DNA of 9,928 bases from NCBI GenBank assembly GCA_030590585.1, contig JAUUYD010000046.1, forward strand, positions 1 through 9,928, written 5' to 3'. This stretch comes from Spirochaeta sp. Its GTDB lineage: Bacteria; Spirochaetota; Spirochaetia; Spirochaetales_E; Spirochaetaceae_B. The first letter of the stretch is position 1. Each line of letters starts with the position of its first letter. The notes beneath the pieces are model-generated. The model saw nothing but the letters and a program-made list of their open reading frames with translations, was not told the DNA's origin and did no database searches. The translations under genes and the position numbers were made by a program. Below, piece after piece: positions 1 through 5,602 of this stretch.

Positions 1-1088
1 ATTATAAAAACAACAAAGAGTGAAACAGCCACACCAGCGGTGCATAAAAGTCCAAATTCTCTTAGAGGCCCAAGAGGGCTTGTTAAAAAGGACAAAAACC
101 CTACACCGGTTGTTAACCCTGCAAGAAGAACTGAAAGCCGGACTTCCTGAATTGAACGCTTGAGAATGATGGAGATTTCTTCCGGGGCAACAAATTCCGT
201 ATTCTGAAAAAGGAATTCATAAAAATGGGAGAGTATGTGTATTGAATAGGCACTGCCGACAACAAGTATAAGAATCGGGACAAGAAAGGAAATTAACGTG
301 ATCTGTAAATGAAAAACCGCCATTCCTGCCATTATCCAGGCTACTGAGATTATTAAAGGAATAAAGGGGAGAATAACACCTTCCCATCGCCGGAAGGAGA
401 AAAAAAGAACCAGCAGAACGAGTATTCCTACCAGTGGTAAAATAAGCAGAAGGTCTTTTGCAACATAATTTCTGATTTCCTCTTCCATAACCGCTCTCCC
501 GGCAATGGAAAGATTCCATCGGGAATCCTCATATTCAAGAATCAGAGCTTTAACCTGGTTGAAGAGCTTGTTTCGATCATCAGGTGAAATACCTTCTTCA
601 TATCGGATAATAATTTGTGCTAATTTACTATCTTTTGATATTATCGTACCGACATAGGTATCCTTCCAGCTGAGGATCCGCTCTTTGATTATGTTAACAT
701 CTAAAGCTTCCCCGGTATTTGACATTAACGGAACAATGCTGATTCCAGATTCTGAACTTTCAATATAGTCTACATTGACCGGAGATATAATCTCTAAAAC
801 CAAAGGAAAATTTTCAAGTTCAGTTGTTAATTCAATGAGAACATTGAGATAATCATCAGTTAATATAGTTTCATCATAAACTTCAAAACTTACTAAAATT
901 GGATCAAAACTGCCAAATACATCTTCAATAAGATCATTTGTAATACTGACTTCATCCTCATGGGGCATAAAAGCCTTGATCGACCCATCGATCTTGAGAT
1001 TCTGCATTGGAATTATTGCAAATATTGTGACAATCATTACTGTACCGATTATCAAATAATCCCGTATAGATTTATTTCTGGAAAACAT
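1..1088 (-). CDS. RND-superfamily (MMPL/COG1033-type) exporter, C-terminus beyond window
   Basis: Inner-membrane, probably proton-driven exporter of hydrophobic substrates; partial, 362 codons visible with an unbroken frame to the window edge. Seen: one N-terminal membrane helix (about residues 11-28), a soluble periplasmic domain (about 30-208), then a helix bundle at about 212-230, 238-258, 264-283, 318-337 and 347-362. This is the first half of the RND fold. The stretch GSAYSIHILSHFYEF (278-292) matches the helix found in HAE3/sterol-sensing-like RND proteins. The ATG at 1088 was chosen because the ATG at 1099 reads into a stop within four codons. An AAGGA (1100-1104) lies 11 nt upstream of it. 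The gene follows tetR by 69 bp and has its own copy of the palindromic operator at 1109-1124. The substrate is not visible; a lipid is inferred from the START-domain neighbour. The coding sequence is AT-rich (for example 13 G/C in bases 841-900). Confidence 0.88.
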   Translation of the reverse strand, partial: MFSRNKSIRDYLIIGTVMIVTIFAIIPMQNLKIDGSIKAFMPHEDEVSITNDLIEDVFGSFDPILVSFEVYDETILTDDYLNVLIELTTELENFPLVLEIISPVNVDYIESSESGISIVPLMSNTGEALDVNIIKERILSWKDTYVGTIISKDSKLAQIIIRYEEGISPDDRNKLFNQVKALILEYEDSRWNLSIAGRAVMEEEIRNYVAKDLLLILPLVGILVLLVLFFSFRRWEGVILPFIPLIISVAWIMAGMAVFHLQITLISFLVPILILVVGSAYSIHILSHFYEFLFQNTEFVAPEEISIILKRSIQEVRLSVLLAGLTTGVGFLSFLTSPLGPLREFGLLCTAGVAVSLFVVFI

Positions 1089-1108
1089 TAATATACCATT
1101 CCTTATTA

Positions 1109-1124
1109 AAACAAACGTTTGTTT
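1109..1124. promoter_or_regulatory. Palindromic operator O3, upstream of the RND exporter
   Basis: AAACAAACGTTTGTTT is a perfect 16-bp palindrome, 20 bp before the exporter start codon and 33 bp after the tetR stop. It shares the 10-bp core CAAACGTTTG with the two operators at 1798 and 2693, but its flanks differ (AAA/TTT instead of AAT/ATT). A weak promoter-like pair, TTCAAA (1128-1133) and TTTAAT (1105-1110) with 17-bp spacing, would put the operator in the spacer. However, its start point would fall downstream of the AAGGA, so I do not call it. The exporter may instead be reached by read-through from tetR. Confidence 0.72.
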
Positions 1125-1157
1125 GTCTTTGAATTAAAAAAATCACGCTTCGACAAA

Positions 1158-1787
1158 TCACATAATAGATTCAAAAGTTAATTGTCCTGTATTGAGACCT
1201 GAAAGTTGTTTGAGTATGTTCATCAACATCTGTATTCTCTCCTCCCGCCATAGTAATTTCTCTTCTGGAGAGCTGTCCTGAAAACTGGAAAAATCAAATA
1301 TATAATCAGAAAAAATCATTCCAAGAATAATATCGATCATAATTTTCAGTTTCTGTTCAAGCTCTATAATATTGCTGTTATAATTTTTACTTATAATGAG
1401 TTTGCTCAGTTTGGATTGTAACTCTTTTATTTCTTTTTTTACTGGTGAAAAATAGTTGCTTTCTTTTCCCATTTCATTAAAAATAATCTTTATCTGAGGG
1501 CGGTGATTCTCTAAATAGCTTAATAATCGTTTAAGTACATCCATGGTGATATCCATGTCATTCAGATCAAACTGACTAAGTAATAAAGAGAGCCCTCCTG
1601 CGATTCCTTTAACTATTTCTTTAAGAATCCCATCTTTACCCCCGAAATAGTAGGAAATCATGGAAACGTTGACGCATGCCACTTTTGAGATATTACGGAT
1701 AGAGGTTTCTTTATAGCCCTGAGTTGAGAAAAGTTGAACAGATGTATTTAAAATATGCTTTTTTGCATCAGTAGCATCACTTGACAT
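1158..1787 (-). CDS. TetR/AcrR-family transcriptional repressor
   Basis: DNA-binding repressor of 209 residues, the usual TetR length. The N-terminal helix-turn-helix is clear: F20-S-T-Q-G-Y, then TSIRNISKVACVNVSMISYYF (about 28-48) followed by GGKDGIL, matching the TetR_N pattern. The C-terminal ligand-binding and dimerisation half is helical, leucine/isoleucine-rich and unrecognised, so the ligand is unknown. I chose the ATG at 1787 because GGAG lies 6 nt upstream. A TTG at 1799 would extend the protein by four residues but lies inside the operator and over that Shine-Dalgarno. The identical palindromes at its own promoter and at the START gene, and a variant before the exporter, indicate autoregulation and control of both neighbours (inference). 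The gene is strongly AT-rich (17 G/C in bases 1321-1380). Confidence 0.9.
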   Translation of the reverse strand: MSSDATDAKKHILNTSVQLFSTQGYKETSIRNISKVACVNVSMISYYFGGKDGILKEIVKGIAGGLSLLLSQFDLNDMDITMDVLKRLLSYLENHRPQIKIIFNEMGKESNYFSPVKKEIKELQSKLSKLIISKNYNSNIIELEQKLKIMIDIILGMIFSDYIFDFSSFQDSSPEEKLLWREERIQMLMNILKQLSGLNTGQLTFESIM

Positions 1788-1797
1788 CTCAGGCTCC

Positions 1798-1813
1798 AAT
1801 CAAACGTTTGATT
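1798..1813. promoter_or_regulatory. Palindromic operator O2, tetR autoregulation
   Basis: AATCAAACGTTTGATT, a perfect 16-bp palindrome identical to the copy at 2693-2708. It lies between the tetR -10 box (1814-1819) and the tetR Shine-Dalgarno, covering the expected transcription start. A bound TetR dimer here would block RNA polymerase. Assignment to the neighbouring TetR protein is inferred from position and copy number. Confidence 0.78.
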
Positions 1814-1842
1814 ACCTTACGATAATTACAAAAATTACTCAA
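1814..1842 (-). promoter_or_regulatory. tetR promoter
   Basis: On the minus strand, TTGAGT (1837-1842) and TAAGGT (1814-1819) are separated by 17 bp and resemble sigma70 -35 and -10 boxes. The -10 directly abuts operator O2, the same arrangement as at the START promoter. The expected start point is about 1807, about 20 nt before the tetR ATG. The -10 match is modest; the shared geometry is the stronger argument. Confidence 0.5.
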
Positions 1843-1870
1843 GGCTATAGATCTATTGCTTTATAATAAA

Positions 1871-1891
1871 CTCTTCTATCGCTCTTCTATC
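1871..1891. repeat. 11-bp tandem duplication at the end of the START gene
   Basis: CTCTTCTATC occurs at 1871-1880 and again at 1882-1891 with an 11-bp period. The START-gene stop codon (1876-1878) lies in the first copy, so the last residues (WIEER) are encoded by the other copy. This looks like a small replication-slippage duplication without an evident function. Confidence 0.5.
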
Positions 1892-2517
1892 CAGCTAAGC
1901 TCAACCTCCAGGTTCTTCTCCAGCACAACAATATCTCTTAAATTTTGAAATGATTCGAGGGGTCCACCAGCAAGCAGGGGATTAACAATCCAGGCAGGAA
2001 TGGTACCACCTGGATCAACCAGCATTTGTTGTTCAACGGACAAAGTACCTCCATATTGAGGAGTAATAATCCAGTGCCCTCTTGAAATTGGCATTCTTAC
2101 AAGTCCTTTCCTGGCAGGTGAGTAATCTGAAACCTCCTCAACAGTGGCGATAACGGCTTTTGTTGTTGGATTCTGTTCCATCTTCATGCGCAGGATAACA
2201 TCACGATTCTTCAATACCGGTACCAATGTCTCCATATAAAAGATCTGTTCCCTTTCATTGATTCGTTCCAGAACTGTTGTCTCACTGACATACTTGTACC
2301 ACTGCTGATAATCGGAAATATTATCAATCACCGCCACCATACCTGATAAGGTTGATTCAACAACCATCTGAACCTTGAATTCCTTAATATCAGAGTCATG
2401 TGAATCACGTGTATAAACAATGATTCCATCTTTATCAGCAACCTTGTTCCAGTTTTCGGCAAAAAGAAAATTTGGTAACAGAAAAGTTACACTTACAAAC
2501 ATAATGAATCGCAACAC
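1876..2517 (-). CDS. Secreted START-domain lipid-binding protein
   Basis: Predicted periplasmic protein of 213 residues with a START (StAR-related lipid transfer) fold, which encloses a hydrophobic ligand cavity. A signal peptide is visible: Arg3, a hydrophobic core and probable cleavage after LFA (residue 20). The mature part shows the bacterial START pattern: WNKVADKDGIIVYTRD (23-38), the ISDYQQWY helix (67-74), RKGLVRMPISRGHWIITP (136-153) and the signature DPGGTIPAW...N (168-179). The GTG at 2517 was chosen because AAGGAG lies 8 nt upstream and gives a compact signal peptide. The GTG at 2538 would put charged residues from the Shine-Dalgarno itself in front. Two promoters are proposed upstream, one with an operator. 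With the RND exporter it may deliver or sense a lipid-like substrate in the periplasm (inference); no substrate can be read from the sequence. Confidence 0.87.
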   Translation of the reverse strand: MLRFIMFVSVTFLLPNFLFAENWNKVADKDGIIVYTRDSHDSDIKEFKVQMVVESTLSGMVAVIDNISDYQQWYKYVSETTVLERINEREQIFYMETLVPVLKNRDVILRMKMEQNPTTKAVIATVEEVSDYSPARKGLVRMPISRGHWIITPQYGGTLSVEQQMLVDPGGTIPAWIVNPLLAGGPLESFQNLRDIVVLEKNLEVELSWIEER

Positions 2518-2560
2518 TACAGATTCTCCTTCTTTCACAAAACTTCTACTCAGTCAGTGA

Positions 2561-2588
2561 ATATTAGCTGATAGTTCTGTACACTCAA
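2561..2588 (-). promoter_or_regulatory. Second, operator-free promoter (P2) for the START gene
   Basis: On the minus strand TTGAGT (2583-2588) and TAATAT (2561-2566) are spaced by 16 bp. The -35 is the same hexamer as in the tetR promoter. A start at about 2553 would give a leader of roughly 35 nt to the GTG at 2517. It has no palindrome nearby, so it could give a basal level independent of TetR. Short motifs in AT-rich DNA arise by chance, so confidence is low. Confidence 0.33.
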
Positions 2589-2692
2589 AAACCATGGAAA
2601 GCCGGAATATGTTCGAGAAATCAATGAAAATACAGAAATCCATTGGGCTTGCTCAGAAAATCTTTTAAGTAACGTTAAGCATTTCAAGAGCC

Positions 2693-2708
2693 AATCAAAC
2701 GTTTGATT
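2693..2708. promoter_or_regulatory. Palindromic operator O1, START-gene promoter P1
   Basis: AATCAAACGTTTGATT, a perfect 16-bp palindrome identical to the tetR operator. It directly follows the -10 box of P1 (2709-2714) and covers the expected +1. An identical 16-mer at a second promoter 900 bp away, in a block with a single TetR gene, makes shared repression the simplest reading. Confidence 0.76.
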
Positions 2709-2737
2709 AAAATATTATTTACGCATATTTTTGTCAA
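2709..2737 (-). promoter_or_regulatory. START-gene promoter P1
   Basis: On the minus strand a consensus TTGACA (2732-2737) and TATTTT (2709-2714) are spaced by 17 bp, with operator O1 immediately downstream. A start near 2702 leaves a leader of about 180 nt before the START coding region. Confidence 0.6.
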
Positions 2738-2922
2738 TATGAACTTAACACAATACTTGAGAGCTCTATTGTTATGGAGAAATGTCCGGATATCCAAGGG
2801 TTTACTATACCATCGTAGTCCGTACTCGAAGGAATAAACTTCAGCCTCTGGAATCCCGAATTTATAAAAAAAGGTCAGTATGCCAATATTCGATTTCAGG
2901 GAGCATTTTTTTATCCGGAGAT

Positions 2923-3900
2923 TCAGTCCCCGGATCCGAGCATCCGTTTAAGCAGTGGATCTTTCTTTCTCCATTTGGGATTTACCTTAACACGGAGATC
3001 CAGCCGAATCTTCCAGTCAAAGATCTTCTTCATCTCCTTGAGGGCACCGATGCGGATGGATTTGATTTTTGCACCTTTATGGCCCACCAGTATTCCCACC
3101 TGAGACTCGCGTTCCACTACCAGAAAGGCCCGAACCCAGAGTTTTCGCCGGCGTGGGGACTGTGTGGATTCGCTGTCAGGAGATTTACCGGCAGGGGAGC
3201 CGGATGGAATATCGGCGGGAAGTTCTTCAGTTTGGGTATCATCCTCACCTTCGAACTCCATATCGGCGATTTCAACGTAGAGCGCATGGGGCACTTCCTG
3301 TTCGCTTCTGGAGATGGCTTGTTCCCGGATAATTTCCGAGATGCGGAATTCCGGATTCTGATCGGTGTAGAAATCGACGGGGTAGTGAAGTTCTCCTTCC
3401 GGGCATTCATCCATAACCGCCAGTACCAGGCTTTCAAGATTGGTACCCTTTACGGCTGATACATTGATAAGGGCTCTGGGTGAAACGTTCACCTGCACCA
3501 ACCCTCGTATTTCGTCTAACAGGGGAATCTCCAGGTCGGTCTTGTTCACCACTGCAACGACGGGTTTACCGGATTTTTTCAGAAGATCCATCACGGCTTG
3601 TTCTTCTTTACCCGGAGACCGGGACGCGTCAATGACATAGAGTACGACATCGGCGTCATCCAGGGACCGGTGAACTACATCTTTAAGATAGATGTTCAGT
3701 TTTTTGTCGGATTCGTGGTATCCGGGGGTGTCAAGGAATATTATCTGACCGGCTTCCCGGTTGATGATGCCCCGGATTGCATTACGTGTAGTTTGGGGTA
3801 CGGTTGATGTAATGGCCACCTTCTCGCCGCATATGGCGTTTAATAAGGTGGATTTTCCGGCTGACGGGCGGCCGATAATGGCTGCAAATCCGCATTTCAT
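2923..3900 (-). CDS. era: GTPase Era, with an insertion in the KH domain
   Basis: Ras-like GTPase that binds the 3' end of 16S rRNA and helps mature the 30S subunit. All G motifs are visible: G1 GRPSAGKS (10-17), the switch region PQTTRN (35-40), G3 DTPG (57-60), G4 NKTD (119-122) and G5 SAVKG (148-152). The C-terminal KH RNA-binding domain follows, with GHKG (273-276) and AKIKSI. The protein has 325 residues against about 300 for typical Era. The excess is a hydrophilic, acidic then Ser/Pro-rich stretch at about 216-252, between two KH strands (after YVEIADMEF and before LWVRAFLVVERE). The P-loop has SA where Era usually has NV. The gene is divergent from clpP, and its stop lies in a short dyad (2913-2935) that lacks a U-tract on the correct side. 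Confidence 0.96.
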   Translation of the reverse strand: MKCGFAAIIGRPSAGKSTLLNAICGEKVAITSTVPQTTRNAIRGIINREAGQIIFLDTPGYHESDKKLNIYLKDVVHRSLDDADVVLYVIDASRSPGKEEQAVMDLLKKSGKPVVAVVNKTDLEIPLLDEIRGLVQVNVSPRALINVSAVKGTNLESLVLAVMDECPEGELHYPVDFYTDQNPEFRISEIIREQAISRSEQEVPHALYVEIADMEFEGEDDTQTEELPADIPSGSPAGKSPDSESTQSPRRRKLWVRAFLVVERESQVGILVGHKGAKIKSIRIGALKEMKKIFDWKIRLDLRVKVNPKWRKKDPLLKRMLGSGD

Positions 3901-3923
3901 TTTCCAGTCTCTCCAATATAACC

Positions 3924-3952
3924 TTGTCTCGTTCTTCCGGGCTTACTATATT
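3924..3952 (+). promoter_or_regulatory. Promoter for the clpP-type gene
   Basis: TTGTCT (3924-3929) and TATATT (3947-3952) with 17-bp spacing on the plus strand. The start would be about 3959, giving a leader of about 47 nt that begins at the inverted repeat 3959-3975. A different pair nearer the gene would start inside the Shine-Dalgarno, so this one is preferred. Confidence 0.45.
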
Positions 3953-3958
3953 ACTTTA

Positions 3959-3975
3959 ACTGACCCTGCGTCAGT
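3959..3975. repeat. 17-bp inverted repeat in the era-clpP intergenic region
   Basis: ACTGAC-CCTGC-GTCAGT: two perfect 6-bp arms around a 5-bp spacer. It sits at the predicted +1 of the clpP promoter and would overlap a possible era -35 (CTGACG, minus strand, 18 bp from TATAGT at 3945-3950). It could be an operator for a small dimeric regulator acting on both genes, or a 5' mRNA hairpin. Confidence 0.4.
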
Positions 3976-4005
3976 GCGTGTGCTATTATAAGATGAGGTT
4001 ATTGA

Positions 4006-4599
4006 GTGTTTTATTTGAAAGATGACGAAAAAGACGGAAAAGCAGAAAAAGACGGGTTTGATGGTCTTCAGGTTAAACTGCTGAAAACCCGGACCATATT
4101 GCTTTCCGGTGGTATTGATAAAGAACTGGCTGAGAAACTGATAAAGCAGATGCTGATATTGGAAGCTGACGGAGATGATCCGATTAAAGTATTCATAGAT
4201 TCACCCGGTGGAGATGCCGATGCGGGATACGCCATTTTTGACATGCTCAGATTTATCAAACCCGAGGTTATCACCATAGGGATGGGGACTGTTGCCAGCG
4301 CCGGGGCTCTTGTTCATCTGGCGGCAAAGAAGGAAAACCGCTTAAGCCTGCCCAATGCCCATTTTCTCATTCATCAGCCATTATCCGGTATTCGGGGCGT
4401 TGCAACCGAAATTGAGATTCATGCCCGGGAACTTGAAAAACTTCGAGCCAAGATCAACAAACTGATTGCGGATGAAACCGGACAGGATGTTAAAAAGGTA
4501 TCCGGTGATACAGACCGGGATTATTGGCTGAACGCCGAGGAAGCTCTGGAGTACGGTTTGATTTCCCGAATCATCACAAGCCGGAGTGATTTGGGCTGA
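4006..4599 (+). CDS. clpP: ClpP-family serine peptidase (ClpP paralogue)
   Basis: Cytoplasmic self-compartmentalising peptidase subunit, 197 residues, as usual for ClpP. The catalytic triad is complete: Ser98 in VASAG, His123 in LIHQP, and Asp172 in TDRDYWLNAEEALEYGLI. IDSPGGDADAG (64-74) corresponds to the strand and oxyanion loop. Differences from housekeeping ClpP: ASAGA instead of ASMGA around the serine, and a charged lysine/aspartate-rich N-terminus (5-18). The usual segment that forms the axial loop is also missing, since LLKTRTILLSGGID begins almost at once. The GTG at 4006 has GAGG 7 nt upstream; no ATG is in frame nearby. No clpX or tigger factor gene is adjacent. It may be a second ClpP forming mixed rings (inference). 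It converges with rmuC with only 14 bp between stop codons. Confidence 0.88.
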   Translation: MFYLKDDEKDGKAEKDGFDGLQVKLLKTRTILLSGGIDKELAEKLIKQMLILEADGDDPIKVFIDSPGGDADAGYAIFDMLRFIKPEVITIGMGTVASAGALVHLAAKKENRLSLPNAHFLIHQPLSGIRGVATEIEIHARELEKLRAKINKLIADETGQDVKKVSGDTDRDYWLNAEEALEYGLISRIITSRSDLG

Positions 4600-4613
4600 G
4601 AATCGGCGGATTG

Positions 4614-5504
4614 TCAATCATTACCCGGCCTGCTGTCCAGCTCATTCAAACTCTCTTCCGTTCGAAAAGTCCTGCGCTCGATTTCTTCCCAGCTTCTATT
4701 CAGGTTCTTCAGATGCGTAGAGGCTGTTGAAATGGGTTTTATCAGGGCTGCGAAATCCCTTCTCAGTCTATCCACCCGTCGGCGTAATTCTTTTCCCTCG
4801 GCAGGAAGGGTAAGGCCTTTAAGCCCGTAGGATACGGTTTGCAGATAGGCGAACAGGCTCATCGGTCCAACCGGCAGTACATGCCGCCTGAGGCATTCTT
4901 TCATTACGCTTCCATCATCATCCCTGAGCAGCCTGTAATGCATGTTTTCCGCCGGGATGTACATCAGGGCAAATGAAAGGGTACCGTCTTCAGGTCTGAT
5001 ATATTTTACGGATATCGACTCGGCATGGGTGATTATACTGCGCCTGACTTCTCCACTCATGCCCTGGCTCTCTTCTTTAAGCCATTCTTCCAGGCGTTCC
5101 AGAGGGAACTTTGAATCCACCGGAACCAGTCGGGAACCCATTCGTATTACCGCATCCACTCTTGTTCCGTCGGGGAATGAATACTGCGCGGTCCAGGATC
5201 CTTCAGGAAGCCATGCGCGAAGAAGGTCTTCCAGCAGTGATTCACCGAACCCGCCGCGAATTCTTGGAATCCGGAAGGCCCGGTCCAACCCTTCAACTTT
5301 TTCTCCAATTCTGTCGAGAGAATCCAACTGCCGGGAAATCCTGTGCAGCAGCTCCGACTGAATGACATCCTTGTCATCAGATTCTGAAAGATGCTGATTA
5401 AAATGCCTCAATGCATTCCTGGATTTTATCAAAGCTGCGGCAAGTATGAAGACTGCGGTTAAGGCTGCTATTGCGGTCAACCATACATATTGAGTTGAAA
5501 TCAT
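4614..5504 (-). CDS. rmuC: RmuC-family protein, compact form
   Basis: Member of the RmuC family, linked in E. coli to limiting recombination at inverted repeats; the core resembles a nuclease fold. It has 296 residues: an N-terminal membrane anchor (about 7-26), a short charged helical linker (28-78), then the RmuC core. Visible core motifs are RIRGGFGESLLEDLL (81-95), the acidic pair PDGTRVDAVI with Asp117 and VPVDSKFPLE (127-136) with Asp130 and Lys132, and FALMYIPAEN. E. coli RmuC is much longer because of an extended coiled coil, which is nearly absent here. The ATG at 5504 puts the helix at the N-terminus; the GAGG before it is only 1 nt away, so the start is imperfect. An upstream ATG at 5567 would add 21 unhydrophobic residues and run into argJ's control region. 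It is head-to-head with argJ. Confidence 0.82.
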   Translation of the reverse strand: MISTQYVWLTAIAALTAVFILAAALIKSRNALRHFNQHLSESDDKDVIQSELLHRISRQLDSLDRIGEKVEGLDRAFRIPRIRGGFGESLLEDLLRAWLPEGSWTAQYSFPDGTRVDAVIRMGSRLVPVDSKFPLERLEEWLKEESQGMSGEVRRSIITHAESISVKYIRPEDGTLSFALMYIPAENMHYRLLRDDDGSVMKECLRRHVLPVGPMSLFAYLQTVSYGLKGLTLPAEGKELRRRVDRLRRDFAALIKPISTASTHLKNLNRSWEEIERRTFRTEESLNELDSRPGND

Positions 5505-5537
5505 GCCTCTATCATACACCTGTTTGCCGTATATACA

Positions 5538-5567
5538 TGGACGTTCCCCGTGTAAATTGGCTATCAT
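5538..5567 (+). promoter_or_regulatory. Possible argJ operon promoter
   Basis: TGGACG (5538-5543) and TATCAT (5562-5567) spaced by 18 bp on the plus strand. A start near 5574 would leave about 29 nt before the argJ ATG at 5603. The -35 matches the consensus at only four positions. It lies in the short gap between the head-to-head rmuC and argJ starts, where a promoter must exist. Confidence 0.28.
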
Positions 5568-5602
5568 GTGCTTCAATGCGATACCCGGATTCCACCGCTT
5601 AC

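Larger units (their letters stand above)
2518..2922. other. 405-bp region between the START gene and era
   Basis: No intact gene of convincing length. It holds the START-gene control region: operator O1, promoters P1 and P2, and a leader of about 180 nt if transcription starts at P1. Between 2709 and 2906 the minus strand has a protein-like reading frame interrupted at a run of seven A (2866-2872). I see no intrinsic terminator for era. Confidence 0.5.

Noticed and set aside
217..519. 100-codon minus-strand frame over the exporter
   Set aside because: It is an out-of-frame shadow; the RND frame is open through the region and gives clear membrane helices.
1788..1799. TTG start for tetR adding four residues
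   Set aside because: It lies inside the palindromic operator and would consume the GGAG that serves the ATG at 1787.
1844..1859. Imperfect palindrome around ATAGATCTAT near the tetR -35
   Set aside because: It does not share the CAAACGTTTG core and such AT-rich dyads are common in this stretch.
2518..2538. GTG start for the START protein seven codons upstream
   Set aside because: Those codons contain the AAGGAG Shine-Dalgarno for the GTG at 2517 and would put acidic residues before the signal peptide.
2913..2935. Nine-base-pair hairpin (5-nt loop, one G-T pair) over the era stop, beside a seven-base homopolymer
   Set aside because: For era transcripts the stem is followed by A, not U; on the plus strand the U run precedes the stem. 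Neither orientation gives an intrinsic terminator.
2782..3459. Open plus-strand frame of 225 codons
   Set aside because: It lies mostly antisense to era, whose G motifs and KH domain are unmistakable; its translation shows no family pattern.
3483..3493. Partial dyad with AACGTT inside era, resembling the operator core
   Set aside because: It lacks the CAAACGTTTG core and lies in coding sequence; a chance match.
4601..4619. Small dyads between the convergent clpP and rmuC stops
   Set aside because: Stems are four or five base pairs without a U-tract, too weak for a bidirectional terminator.
5471..5602. Longer N-terminus for ArgJ
   Set aside because: It would overlap rmuC and extend beyond the family's usual start; the added residues resemble no ArgJ sequence.
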